The position numbers and the translations under genes were made by a program. From NCBI GenBank assembly GCA_938012815.1, contig CALLVV010000061.1, positions 1-36,834 of the forward strand: 36,834 nt of DNA. The letters run 5' to 3'. The DNA is from an uncultured Propionibacteriaceae bacterium. Its GTDB lineage: Bacteria; Actinomycetota; Actinomycetes; Propionibacteriales; Propionibacteriaceae. Of the stretch, positions 24,850 to 32,287 are shown piece after piece. Under the pieces are notes generated by a model. The model saw only the letters and a program-made list of their open reading frames with translations, made no database searches and had not been told where the DNA came from. Each line of letters opens with the position of its first letter. Positions within the stretch are counted from its first letter, which is position 1.

Positions 24850-26049
24850 ATGGCGGTCATGGCAAGCGCATCTCAGAACTACCTGGCGGTTATAAAGGTC
24901 GTTGGTGTCGGCGGCGGCGGGGTGAACGCCGTCAACCGGATGATTGAGGCCGGGCTGCGCGGCGTAGAGTTCATCGCCGTCAACACCGATGCCCAGGCGT
25001 TGCTCATGAGCGATGCCGACGTCAAGCTCGACGTCGGCCGTGAGTTGACTCGTGGTCTGGGAGCCGGGGCGGATCCGTCCAAGGGTCGCCAGGCGGCCGA
25101 GGACCACGCCGAGGACATTGAGGAGGCCCTGAAGGGTGCCGACATGGTCTTCGTCACGGCCGGTGAGGGGGGTGGCACCGGCACAGGGGCGGCTCCCATA
25201 GTTGCCAAGATCGCCCGTTCCCTCGGCGCCCTCACGATCGGTGTGGTGACACGTCCGTTCTCTTTCGAGGGTCGTCGTCGCGCCACCCAGGCCGATTCCG
25301 GTATCGAGGCGTTGCGGGAGGAGGTGGACACCCTGATCGTCATCCCCAACGACAAACTGTTGCAGATGACCGATCACCAGGTGGCCATTCTCGACGCCTT
25401 CAAACAGGCGGACCAGGTGCTGATGCAGGGTGTTTCCGGCATCACGGACCTGATCACCACTCCAGGCCTGATCAACCTCGATTTCGCAGATGTCAAATCG
25501 ATCATGAGCCAGGCAGGTTCCGCTTTGATGGGCATTGGATCCGCTCGGGGCGAGGACCGGGCCCGAGCCGCGGCGGAGATGGCGATTTCCTCTCCGTTGC
25601 TGGAGGCGAGCATCGACGGTGCCCACGGAGTGCTGTTGTCGATCGCGGGCGGCTCGGACCTCGGGTTGTTCGAGGTCTCGGCCGCGGCCCAGCTCATCGA
25701 AGAGGCCGCGCACGACGAGGCAAACATCATCTTCGGAACGGTCATCGACGATGCGCTGGGCGACGAGGTTCGAATTACCGTGATCGCGGCCGGCTTCGAT
25801 GGCGGGCATCCGCCCCGTCCGCCGCGCATCGAGGCCACCCGTGGAAACCAGCAGCAGCCGCCCCAGCCTCGTGGAGGTCTTGGAGGAACTACTCCCGGGG
25901 GTCCCAGCCCGATCGTGGGGGGCACACCTCTCACCGGTTCCCGCATGGCCCCTCCGCACGTCACACCCATGCCGCCGACCCGTCCGGAACCGCGACCGCT
26001 GCGGGCAGACGATGAGGACGACCTGGATGTGCCCGACTTCATGAAGTGA
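24850..26049 (+). CDS. ftsZ: Cell division GTPase FtsZ
   Basis: This 399-residue tubulin homologue forms the Z-ring that positions septal wall synthesis. It shows VVGVGGGGVNAVNRMIEAGL, the tubulin signature GGGTGTG (residues 107-113), the synergy-loop region with NLDFADVKSIM, a Pro/Gly-rich linker (about 325-385) and the conserved tail DDLDVPDFMK that binds SepF and other partners. Two starts are possible: ATG 24850 with GAGGA at 24840-24844, or ATG 24859 (MASASQNYLAV), which matches the usual family start more closely and would shorten the protein by three residues. It is followed by an 83-bp gap and sepF. Confidence 0.97.
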   Translation: MAVMASASQNYLAVIKVVGVGGGGVNAVNRMIEAGLRGVEFIAVNTDAQALLMSDADVKLDVGRELTRGLGAGADPSKGRQAAEDHAEDIEEALKGADMVFVTAGEGGGTGTGAAPIVAKIARSLGALTIGVVTRPFSFEGRRRATQADSGIEALREEVDTLIVIPNDKLLQMTDHQVAILDAFKQADQVLMQGVSGITDLITTPGLINLDFADVKSIMSQAGSALMGIGSARGEDRARAAAEMAISSPLLEASIDGAHGVLLSIAGGSDLGLFEVSAAAQLIEEAAHDEANIIFGTVIDDALGDEVRITVIAAGFDGGHPPRPPRIEATRGNQQQPPQPRGGLGGTTPGGPSPIVGGTPLTGSRMAPPHVTPMPPTRPEPRPLRADDEDDLDVPDFMK

Positions 26050-26132
26050 CGGCGTGTCGGCGGTCATTGCACCCGGTTCCGGGCACCTTGTCTGTAGTCT
26101 CAAGCGACGAAAGCGTTTTAGGGAGGCGTGCC

Positions 26133-26675
26133 GTGGGTGTACGGAAGCTGGCTGAATGGATGGGTCTCGTCGAGGACGGGCGCTACAGCGACCCCAAGGA
26201 CGAGCTGTCCGAGGAGTACTCGGTGGATGAGTACGTGGAGCCGGAGTCCGAACCCAAACCCGTGGCCAAGCTCCACCGTCGTCCTCACGCCGTCAGGTCC
26301 GATGTATCCGCGCCTGCACCGGCGCCGGTTCCTGCTCCGGCTTCCGGGGCGGCATCCGTACCCACCCCCACCCCGGAGCCGCGTCAGGTGACAGATCTCA
26401 GCCGAATCATCTATGTGCGGCCCCGCAGCTACAACGAGGCCCGCTCCATCGGGGAGAACTACCGTGACGGTATCCCCGTCATCATGAACCTCTCGGACAT
26501 GGAACGCGGGGAGGACAAGCGGCTCGTTGACTTCGCCGCCGGCCTGATCTTCGGGCTGCGTGGCAACATCGAACGCATCTCCAGCCAAGTTTTCCTGCTG
26601 TGCCCGCACAACCTCGTCGTCGGACCCGAGGACAAGCAGAAGCTGGCAACCGGTGGTTTCTTCAACCAGAGTTGA
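26133..26675 (+). CDS. sepF: Cell division protein SepF
   Basis: This 180-residue protein links FtsZ to the membrane. The N-terminus MGVRKLAEWMGLVEDGRYSD is the membrane-binding helix region. An acidic then Ala/Pro-rich linker (about residues 35-85) follows, and then the SepF core beginning IIYVRPRSYNEARSIGENYR and including DFAAGLIFGLRGNIERIS. GTG 26133 is chosen for GGGAGG at 26121-26126 and the canonical N-terminus; the open frame reaches further upstream into the ftsZ stop region. In many actinobacteria pgeF (yfiH) and yggS lie between ftsZ and sepF; both are missing here. Confidence 0.95.
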   Translation: MGVRKLAEWMGLVEDGRYSDPKDELSEEYSVDEYVEPESEPKPVAKLHRRPHAVRSDVSAPAPAPVPAPASGAASVPTPTPEPRQVTDLSRIIYVRPRSYNEARSIGENYRDGIPVIMNLSDMERGEDKRLVDFAAGLIFGLRGNIERISSQVFLLCPHNLVVGPEDKQKLATGGFFNQS

Positions 26676-26678
26676 CCC

Positions 26679-26963
26679 GTGGTTTCGCTTACGCTGTCCT
26701 GGTTCTTCCAGATCTACACACTGATCCTCCTGGCGAGGGTACTGCTCTCCTGGATTCCGCTCATGAGTCGGGGCTGGACCCCGCGCGGGGTGGTGTTGGT
26801 GGTGGTGGAAGCCGTTTACTTCATCACCGACCCGCCCCTGAAGTTGCTTCGTTCGTTCATCAAACCGGTGCGGATGGGGGCGGTTGCACTGGATCTGGCG
26901 GTGTTGGCGCTGTTCCTGGTGATCTACCTGCTCAGGAGCCTCGCTCTCTGGATCCCGTTCTGA
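26679..26963 (+). CDS. YggT family membrane protein
   Basis: This 94-residue protein has two hydrophobic segments (about residues 4-27 and 66-90) separated by a loop with RGWTPRGVV and a TDPPLKLLRSFIKPV motif typical of the YggT family. YggT proteins are usually encoded between sepF and divIVA in Gram-positive bacteria, as here. A role in division or osmotic tolerance has been suggested, but the mechanism is unknown. It starts at GTG 26679, three bases after the sepF stop, so it is probably translated from the sepF message. Confidence 0.9.
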   Translation: MVSLTLSWFFQIYTLILLARVLLSWIPLMSRGWTPRGVVLVVVEAVYFITDPPLKLLRSFIKPVRMGAVALDLAVLALFLVIYLLRSLALWIPF

Positions 26964-26991
26964 CCGGGCGTGTCGTTCTCGCTCAGGGTCG

Positions 26992-27020
26992 TTGGATCTG
27001 CTGAACTATTAGAGTAACCT
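26992..27020 (+). promoter_or_regulatory. Candidate divIVA promoter
   Basis: TTGGAT (26992-26997) and TAACCT (27015-27020) are separated by 17 bp, a good primary-sigma promoter in the actinobacterial style. Transcription would start near 27027, about 58 nt before the divIVA ATG. Confidence 0.6.
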
Positions 27021-27025
27021 TAACG

Positions 27026-27057
27026 TTGTGCCCGGGGTTTCTCAGGATCGGGCACAA
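27026..27057 (+). promoter_or_regulatory. Hairpin at the predicted 5' end of the divIVA mRNA
   Basis: TTGTGCCCG (27026-27034) pairs perfectly with CGGGCACAA (27049-27057) around a 14-nt loop. It begins at the position expected for the transcription start, so the transcript would open with a 9-bp stem. Such stems can protect mRNA from 5'-end-dependent decay. It could also be an operator in DNA. Confidence 0.55.
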
Positions 27058-27084
27058 AGATTCTTCAACCGTGTGGGAGTAAAG

Positions 27085-28035
27085 ATGAGCCTGACCCTGG
27101 AAGAGGTTCGCCGAGTCCGGTTCCGGATGGCACGCCGAGGTGCCACCGGTTACGAGGTCGGTGATGTCGACACTTTCATCGACAAGGTGGAGGAGTCGTT
27201 CGCGCAGTTCGAGAACGAGCGGGACCTGCTTCGCCGTGAGGTTGAGGCTGCCCGCACGACTGGTGATTCGGTGCCCGCGGGCAATGATGAGGCCCTGGCC
27301 GCCAAGGACCACGAGATCAACTCGCTTCGCGGAGAGATCGAGCGGCTGCGCAACCAGATGGCCCAGCAGGCCAAGCAGCAAGTTCCCGTCGCGGCTCCCG
27401 GGCAGCTGGATGACAAGCGTGTCGCACAGCTCACCCAGGACAACGAGCGGCTCCGCAGCGAGCTCGACCGCACTCGTCGCGAACTCGACGAGGCCCGTAG
27501 TTCCCGCGTCAGCCACATGGCTGGCAACACGGAGACCCTCCAGGTTGCCACCCGCGAAGAGGCCACCCCCGCGGTCGTGCGGCTGGTGTCGCTGGCCACG
27601 GAGCAGGCGGAAAGGCTCGTGGACGAGGCCAACAATGAAGCCCAGCGCAAGATAAACGAGGCGAAACAACAGGCCTACGAGATCACCACGGATGCTCGCA
27701 CCCGCGCCGAGCGCATCGAATCCGAGGCTCGTGTCAACGCGGACCAGATCAACCGTGACGCCCAGAGCCGTGCGGACCGTGTGAATGGTGAGGTGGATCG
27801 CCGTCGCACCGAGCTGTTCGCCGAACTGGAACGGGAGCAGGGGGTCCTCACCCAGAAGGTCGCCGCGCTGCGTGGCTTCGAGTCCAGCTACCGCGAGAAC
27901 ATGCGGGGCTACCTGTCGCGGCATCTCGAGTCCCTTGAACAGAACCTTCCGGAACCCTTGGACGTTCCGGAGCTGGCTGAGCGTTCCAGGACCCCGCGCT
28001 TGGATGCGCTCGCCGCTCAGGACCGCTTGGCCTGA
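27085..28035 (+). CDS. DivIVA/Wag31-like polar scaffold protein
   Basis: This 316-residue protein has an N-terminal DivIVA domain (SLTLEEVRRVRFRMARRG, GYEVGDVDTFIDKVEESFAQF) that senses membrane curvature. A variable linker with coiled-coil propensity follows, then a long central coiled coil (about residues 175-285) rich in Glu, Ala and Arg heptads. In actinobacteria this protein marks cell poles and directs growth there. ATG 27085 is chosen because the N-terminus then matches the family; an in-frame GTG at 27028 would start inside the leader hairpin. GGGAG at 27075-27079 is the ribosome site. The position after yggT is canonical. Confidence 0.93.
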   Translation: MSLTLEEVRRVRFRMARRGATGYEVGDVDTFIDKVEESFAQFENERDLLRREVEAARTTGDSVPAGNDEALAAKDHEINSLRGEIERLRNQMAQQAKQQVPVAAPGQLDDKRVAQLTQDNERLRSELDRTRRELDEARSSRVSHMAGNTETLQVATREEATPAVVRLVSLATEQAERLVDEANNEAQRKINEAKQQAYEITTDARTRAERIESEARVNADQINRDAQSRADRVNGEVDRRRTELFAELEREQGVLTQKVAALRGFESSYRENMRGYLSRHLESLEQNLPEPLDVPELAERSRTPRLDALAAQDRLA

Positions 28036-28054
28036 GAGAAGGCAAATACTGGTT

Positions 28055-28091
28055 GATGGTCCGGTGAAGGTGTACTCTCCACCGGACCATC
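28055..28091 (+). promoter_or_regulatory. 12-bp inverted repeat between divIVA and the traR-like gene
   Basis: GATGGTCCGGTG (28055-28066) and CACCGGACCATC (28080-28091) are perfect complements around a 13-nt loop. No T-run follows on either strand, so a canonical intrinsic terminator is doubtful. A TACTCT (28073-28078) in the loop could be a -10 hexamer for the downstream genes, which would make the repeat an operator over a promoter. Either reading is inference. Confidence 0.55.
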
Positions 28092-28112
28092 ACTCAAACC
28101 CCGAGGACGACA

Positions 28113-28532
28113 ATGCCACCCACCAGCCCCTCAGAGCCCGTGATCCTTCCCGTCCGTGACGGCGAGGAACCATGGACCTCGGAGGAAATCCAGGAACAAC
28201 GTGAGGTTCTCGTCGAGGAACTGGAGAGACTCGACAAGAAGGTGGCCGCCACCGACAGCGAGTTGAGTGATCTCCTCCTGCAGGGCAACGATGGAGCCGG
28301 ACGCGATCCCGCCGATGTCGGTTCGTCCAATTTTGAACGCGATCAGGAGTTGTCCTTGGCACAGAACGCCCGGGAGATGGCAGATCAGGCGCGGCTCGCC
28401 CTGCACCTGTTCGACGAAGGACAGTACGGGCTCTGCGAGGTGTGCGGGGACCCGATCGGGAAGGGCAGACTCCAGGTTTTCCCGCGGGCGACGATGTGCG
28501 TCACCTGCAAGCAGCGCGAGGAACGCCGCTGA
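28113..28532 (+). CDS. TraR/DksA-like zinc-finger protein
   Basis: This 139-residue protein has an N-terminal coiled-coil region (EIQEQREVLVEELERLDKKV) and a C-terminal C4 zinc finger with C108, C111, C129 and C132 in the DksA/TraR arrangement (CEVCGDPI and MCVTCK). DksA-type proteins bind the RNA polymerase secondary channel. Actinobacterial relatives near lspA are poorly characterised, and the acidic coiled-coil tip of DksA is not clearly present. The ATG follows a GAGGA site. Its stop overlaps the probable CTG start of lspA by 4 bp. Confidence 0.9.
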   Translation: MPPTSPSEPVILPVRDGEEPWTSEEIQEQREVLVEELERLDKKVAATDSELSDLLLQGNDGAGRDPADVGSSNFERDQELSLAQNAREMADQARLALHLFDEGQYGLCEVCGDPIGKGRLQVFPRATMCVTCKQREERR

Positions 28533-29026
28533 ACCGCAGGCTCCCGACCCTGCTGGCCTTTGGCGTCGCCCTGCTGGGGTTGGGAGCGGATCAGGCCTCC
28601 AAGGAGGCCGTGCTGGATGGCGTCACCCCTGGGCGGCCTGTCGAGGTGGTCGGTACTCTGCTGCGGTTCAACCTGACGTTCAACCCGGGAGCGGCTTTCA
28701 GCCTCGGGACATCGATGACCTTGGCGCTCAGTATCTTCGCGATCATCGCGTTGTTGGTCTGTGTCTTCATCGCGTTGCGTAAGGTTCGCACCTTTGCCCA
28801 AGGACTCGCCGTCGGGCTGTTGATGGCGGGTATCTCGGGAAACCTGCACGACAGGCTCTTCCGAGCCCCCGCTCCGCTACTGGGACATGTCGTCGACTTC
28901 ATCCAGCTGCCTCACTTCGCCATCTTCAACGTGGCCGACATATGTATCACCAGCGCGGCAGTCCTTGTGGTGTTGTTGAGCCTGTGCAGCCCCTCTGACG
29001 TTGAAAAGAGGTCCGGGAGGAAATGA
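28529..29026 (+). CDS. lspA: Lipoprotein signal peptidase LspA (signal peptidase II), probable CTG start
   Basis: This is about 165 residues with four hydrophobic segments. The catalytic aspartates are D108 in GNLHDRLF and D137 in FNVADICIT; D21 in GADQASKE and the FNPGAAFSL motif are also present. LspA cleaves prolipoprotein signal peptides at the membrane. CTG 28529 overlaps the traR stop (CTGA), has GAGGAA at 28518-28523 five bases upstream, and gives NRRLPTLLAF, a natural basic start to membrane segment 1. In-frame GTG codons at 28496 and 28442 lack a well-placed ribosome site, and the next TTG would delete part of segment 1. The stop overlaps the next gene by 4 bp. Confidence 0.9.
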   Translation: MNRRLPTLLAFGVALLGLGADQASKEAVLDGVTPGRPVEVVGTLLRFNLTFNPGAAFSLGTSMTLALSIFAIIALLVCVFIALRKVRTFAQGLAVGLLMAGISGNLHDRLFRAPAPLLGHVVDFIQLPHFAIFNVADICITSAAVLVVLLSLCSPSDVEKRSGRK

Positions 29027-29943
29027 GCATTTTCCTGGTGCCGGATGCATTGGCGGGCCAACGGGTCGATGTCGTCGCGTCCCGGGTGACGGGGCACAGT
29101 CGTTCCCGGGTGGCTGAGCTGATCGCGGCCGGTGGGGTGCTGCTGGATGGTGAGACGGTGAAGCGGGCCTCCCGGGTAGTTGCCGTGGGGGCGATGCTGG
29201 AGCTGGTCACCGATCCCCGACCCACCCGGGTGGTGGCGAAACCACGGCTGACCGGTGGCTTGGAGATCATCCATGAGGACCGCGACATAGTCGTGGTGGA
29301 CAAGCCAGCGGGGGTGGCTGCTCACCCGAGCCTGGGTTGGGAAGGCCCTTCCGTCACCGAACACCTGGCCGCAGTGGGGGTCGCCATCGCCACATCGGGG
29401 GCTCCTGAGCGGCAGGGGGTGGTTTCGCGGCTCGATGTCGGGACCTCCGGGCTCATGGTGCTGGCCCGTTCCGAACGGGCCTACTCCGTGCTGAAGCAGG
29501 CGTTCCGGGACAAGGCCGTGGACAAGACCTATCAGGCGCTCGTGCAGGGGCATCCCGACCCGTTCTCGGGAACTATTGACGCACCGATAGGCCGTCATCC
29601 GGGGCATGAGTGGAAGATGGCGATCCTGGAGGGTGGCAGGGAATCGGCCACACATTACGAGACCCTCGAGGCGCACCGTGCGGCCACCCTGGTCGAGGTC
29701 CGGTTGGAGACCGGGCGCACTCACCAGATCCGGGTACACTTCGCCGCGATCGGGCACCCCTGCTGCGGGGATCCGCTCTATGGCTCGGATCCCGCCCTGG
29801 CTGGGCGGCTCGGGCTCGACAGGCAGTGGCTGCACGCCACCCGCCTGGCCTTCGAACATCCGGTGGAGGGAAACCGTGTCGAGTTCGAATCGGAGTTGCC
29901 CCGGGACCTCGAACACGCCTTGCGCGAGGTGAGGTCAGACTGA
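29023..29943 (+). CDS. RluA/RluD-family 23S rRNA pseudouridine synthase
   Basis: This 306-residue protein has an N-terminal S4 RNA-binding domain (RVDVVASRVTGHSRSRVAELIAAGGVLLDG) and a pseudouridine synthase domain. The catalytic aspartate is D138 in SRLDVGTSGLMVLAR; many homologues read HRLD at this point. Further motifs are VVDKPAGVAAHP and LETGRTHQIRVHFAAIGHP. It is annotated as RluD-like because such genes follow lspA in actinobacteria, but the exact target uridines cannot be read from sequence. The ATG overlaps the lspA stop by 4 bp after a GGGAGG site. Confidence 0.93.
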   Translation: MSIFLVPDALAGQRVDVVASRVTGHSRSRVAELIAAGGVLLDGETVKRASRVVAVGAMLELVTDPRPTRVVAKPRLTGGLEIIHEDRDIVVVDKPAGVAAHPSLGWEGPSVTEHLAAVGVAIATSGAPERQGVVSRLDVGTSGLMVLARSERAYSVLKQAFRDKAVDKTYQALVQGHPDPFSGTIDAPIGRHPGHEWKMAILEGGRESATHYETLEAHRAATLVEVRLETGRTHQIRVHFAAIGHPCCGDPLYGSDPALAGRLGLDRQWLHATRLAFEHPVEGNRVEFESELPRDLEHALREVRSD

Positions 29944-29953
29944 GGTCGTGAGG

Positions 29954-29959
29954 TAGGGT
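29954..29959 (+). promoter_or_regulatory. Probable -10 element for a leaderless pyk transcript
   Basis: TAGGGT fits the actinobacterial -10 consensus TANNNT and ends 6 bp before the GTG start codon of pyk at 29966. Transcription would begin at or next to that G, giving an mRNA without a leader. No clear -35 is present. An AGGTAGGG stretch could alternatively act as a distant ribosome site. Confidence 0.5.
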
Positions 29960-29965
29960 TGCGGC

Positions 29966-31408
29966 GTGCGTAGAGCAAAGATCGTTTGTACTCTGGGTCC
30001 GTCTGCAAACACGACCGACCGTCTCGTTCAACTCATAAACGCCGGAATGAATGTCGCTCGTCTCAACATGAGCCACGGGGATTACGACGAGCACGAAGGC
30101 CGTCTCAATGCCGTACGCGAAGCCGCCCGGATCACCGGTCGCACCGTGGGTGTCCTGGCCGATCTCCAGGGGCCGAAGATCCGTCTCGGCAGGTTCGCCA
30201 ACGACCAGAAGCACTACTTGGAGCGGGGGGACCGCTTCACCATCACCATCGAGGACGTCCTCGGAACCAAAGAACGCTGCTCCACCACTTTCAAGGGTCT
30301 CCCCGGAGACGTGAAACCGGGTGACCAGGTCCTGATCGACGATGGCAAGGTGGGGCTGCGGGCCTTGGAGGTCTCGCCCACCGAGGTGCTCTGCGAAGTG
30401 GTCGTCGCGGGTCCGGTCTCCAATAACAAGGGAATCAACCTGCCCGGGGTCGCCGTGTCCGTTCCAGCCATGAGCGAGAAGGACGAACGGGACCTGCGCT
30501 GGGCGCTCTCGAAGGACATCGACATGATCGCGTTGTCCTTCGTCCGCAGCGGCGACGACATCAAACGGGTCCACGAAATCATGGAGGAGGAGGGCCGCCG
30601 CATCCCCGTCATCGCGAAGCTGGAGAAACCGCAGGCGATCGCGAACCTCCAGGAGATCGTCGATGCCTTCGACGCCTTCATGGTTGCTCGCGGCGACCTC
30701 GGGGTCGAACTTCCGCTCGAGGACGTGCCATTGGTCCAGAAGCAGATCATCCGTGCGGCACGCAAATGGGCGAAACCCGTCATCGTCGCCACCCAGATGC
30801 TGGAATCCATGATCTCCTCCCCGCGGCCCACCCGTGCCGAGGCCTCCGACGTGGCGAACGCGATCCTTGACGGTGCGGACGGTGTGATGCTGTCCGGCGA
30901 GACCTCCGTCGGCGACTACCCGGTGGAGACCGTCCAGACCATGGCCCGGATCGTCGAAGCCACGGAACACGACGGCCACGCCGAGATCCACACCATCGAT
31001 TGGGATCCCCACACCACCGGAGGTGTTCTCGCGCACGCGGCGGTGGAGGTCACCAGGCGGGTCGGTGCCCGCTACCTGGTCGCTTTCACCAAGTCCGGCG
31101 ACACCGCCCGGCGGCTGTCCCGCCTGCGTCCCTCCATCCCGCTGCTGGTGTTCACCCCGGAGGTGACGACCCGGCAGGCCATGACCCTCACCTGGGGTGT
31201 CGAGGCTCACATCACCCCCGACTTCACGGTCCAGGAGCAGATGGTGGAAACCGTCGACGCGTTCCTCCGTGAGCGGGGCATGATCGAGGTTGGCGAACGC
31301 ATCGTGATTCTGTCCGGATCGCCCATGGGGGTTCCGGGGAAGACGAACAACCTTCGTGTTCACAAAGTCAAGGCCAAGGACGAGAACAACACCCAAGCCC
31401 TGTTGTGA
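29966..31408 (+). CDS. pyk: Pyruvate kinase
   Basis: This 480-residue enzyme makes pyruvate and ATP from phosphoenolpyruvate and ADP in glycolysis. Motifs are AKIVCTLGPSA at the start, ARLNMSHG (R32, N34), DLQGPKIR, IAKLEKPQA with the catalytic K218 and metal ligand E220, MVARGDLGVELP (D244) and ATQMLESM. The C-terminal allosteric domain is complete, and the length is normal for a bacterial enzyme. GTG 29966 is the only sensible start, and it gives the usual very short N-terminus. It lies 22 bp after the pseudouridine synthase gene and is followed by a strong intrinsic terminator. Confidence 0.97.
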   Translation: MRRAKIVCTLGPSANTTDRLVQLINAGMNVARLNMSHGDYDEHEGRLNAVREAARITGRTVGVLADLQGPKIRLGRFANDQKHYLERGDRFTITIEDVLGTKERCSTTFKGLPGDVKPGDQVLIDDGKVGLRALEVSPTEVLCEVVVAGPVSNNKGINLPGVAVSVPAMSEKDERDLRWALSKDIDMIALSFVRSGDDIKRVHEIMEEEGRRIPVIAKLEKPQAIANLQEIVDAFDAFMVARGDLGVELPLEDVPLVQKQIIRAARKWAKPVIVATQMLESMISSPRPTRAEASDVANAILDGADGVMLSGETSVGDYPVETVQTMARIVEATEHDGHAEIHTIDWDPHTTGGVLAHAAVEVTRRVGARYLVAFTKSGDTARRLSRLRPSIPLLVFTPEVTTRQAMTLTWGVEAHITPDFTVQEQMVETVDAFLRERGMIEVGERIVILSGSPMGVPGKTNNLRVHKVKAKDENNTQALL

Positions 31409-31446
31409 AGCGTGCTGTCCGGGCGAGGGCGTGCCGGGCGGGATGG

Positions 31447-31479
31447 ATGTGGGAGCCGGTTCATCGGCTCCCACATTTT
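31447..31479 (+). terminator. Intrinsic terminator of pyk
   Basis: ATGTGGGAGCCG (31447-31458) pairs perfectly with CGGCTCCCACAT (31465-31476) around the loop GTTCAT and is followed by TTT. The T-run is on the plus strand, so it ends pyk transcription before the oppositely oriented tRNA gene. Confidence 0.88.
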
Positions 31480-31489
31480 CGTGTCGCAG

Positions 31490-31574
31490 TACCCGGCAGG
31501 GGACTCGAACCCCTACGGCCTTTTGGGCCAACTGATTTTGAGTCAGTCGCGTCTACCTATTCCGCCACCCGGGC
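31490..31574 (-). tRNA. tRNA-Leu (anticodon CAA)
   Basis: On the minus strand this folds as an 85-nt class II tRNA. The D arm has a GCG/CGC stem. The anticodon stem is ACTGA/TCAGT with loop CTCAAAA, so the anticodon is CAA, reading UUG. A long variable arm has a GGCC/GGCC stem, and the T arm is AGGGG-TTCGAGT-CCCCT. The discriminator is A, as expected for leucine, and CCA is not encoded. The acceptor stem is imperfect: G1 faces U72 as a wobble and G7 faces G66 as a mismatch. UUG is used as a start codon by several genes in this window. Confidence 0.93.
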
Positions 31575-31632
31575 GACGAAGGCTATTGTGCCACAACTGT
31601 TCGTTTCTTCGCCCAAACCCCTAGTGGCGCGC

Positions 31633-31638
31633 TAGAAT
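31633..31638 (+). promoter_or_regulatory. Candidate -10 element of the ANTAR regulator gene
   Basis: TAGAAT matches TANNNT and is close to TATAAT. The start would be near 31645, leaving about 55 nt of leader before ATG 31700. No strong -35 is at the right distance. Confidence 0.45.
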
Positions 31639-31699
31639 GCCTGCTGAATCCATGTCTGGAGACCTGTCGGTCCACTCGAAGGGGAATGGAGCTAGAAGC

Positions 31700-32287
31700 A
31701 TGGGCCAGAAGCGGCCGAAGAAGGTGCTCATTGCCGAGGACGAGGCGCTCATCCGCCTCGACTTGGTGGAGTTGCTGACCGAAGAAGGTTTTGAAGTTGT
31801 GGGGCAGGCAGCGAACGGCGAGGAGGCCGTCAAACTTGCCCGGGAGCTGGAACCCGATCTGATCATCATGGACGTGAAGATGCCCGGTATGGACGGCATC
31901 ACCGCAGCTGAGGTCATCGGTGAGGAACGCATCGCCCCCATCCTCATGCTCACCGCCTTCAGCCAGAGCGAACTGGTTGAGCGGGCACGTGACGCCGGTG
32001 TGATGGGGTATCTCGTCAAACCCTTCGGGGCGAACGAGGTGGTGCCAGCCATCGAGGTAGCAATCGGGCGTTTCGCGGAGCTGCGGGCCATCGAGGAGGA
32101 ACTGGCCAATCTTGAGGACCGTTTCGAGTCCCGGAAGATCATCGACCAGGCCAAGGGAATGCTGCAGGAGGGGCTGGGGCTGACCGAACCGGAGGCATTC
32201 CGGTGGATTCAGAAGACCGCCATGGATCTGCGCAAGTCGATGCGTGAGGTCGCCGAGGGCGTCATTTCCCACAAACGGAAGAAATGA
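31700..32287 (+). CDS. PdtaR-like response regulator with ANTAR RNA-binding domain
   Basis: This 195-residue protein has a receiver domain (acidic pocket E13-D14, phosphoacceptor D58 in LIIMDVKMPGMDG, T85 and K107) followed by a C-terminal ANTAR domain (about 130-190: LEDRFESRKIIDQAKGMLQEG, TEPEAFRWIQKTAMDLRKSM). ANTAR proteins bind paired hexaloop RNA hairpins and act by antitermination or on translation. Similarity to mycobacterial PdtaR (Rv1626) is strong, and the position near pyk, polA and rpsA is shared. ATG 31700 has GGAG at 31688-31691; an ATG at 31652 is in frame but lacks a ribosome site. No sensor kinase is in the window. Its stop abuts that of the opposing gene. Confidence 0.94.
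   Translation: MGQKRPKKVLIAEDEALIRLDLVELLTEEGFEVVGQAANGEEAVKLARELEPDLIIMDVKMPGMDGITAAEVIGEERIAPILMLTAFSQSELVERARDAGVMGYLVKPFGANEVVPAIEVAIGRFAELRAIEEELANLEDRFESRKIIDQAKGMLQEGLGLTEPEAFRWIQKTAMDLRKSMREVAEGVISHKRKK

Noticed and set aside
31447..31479. pyk terminator acting on both strands to end the tRNA-Leu transcript
   Set aside because: The stem is symmetric, but the T-run is only on the plus strand. The minus strand reads CCATCC after the stem, so it is not a canonical terminator for the tRNA.
29573..31531. Long minus-strand open frame opposite pyk
   Set aside because: It covers a canonical pyruvate kinase, a terminator and part of the tRNA gene, so it cannot be a normal protein gene.
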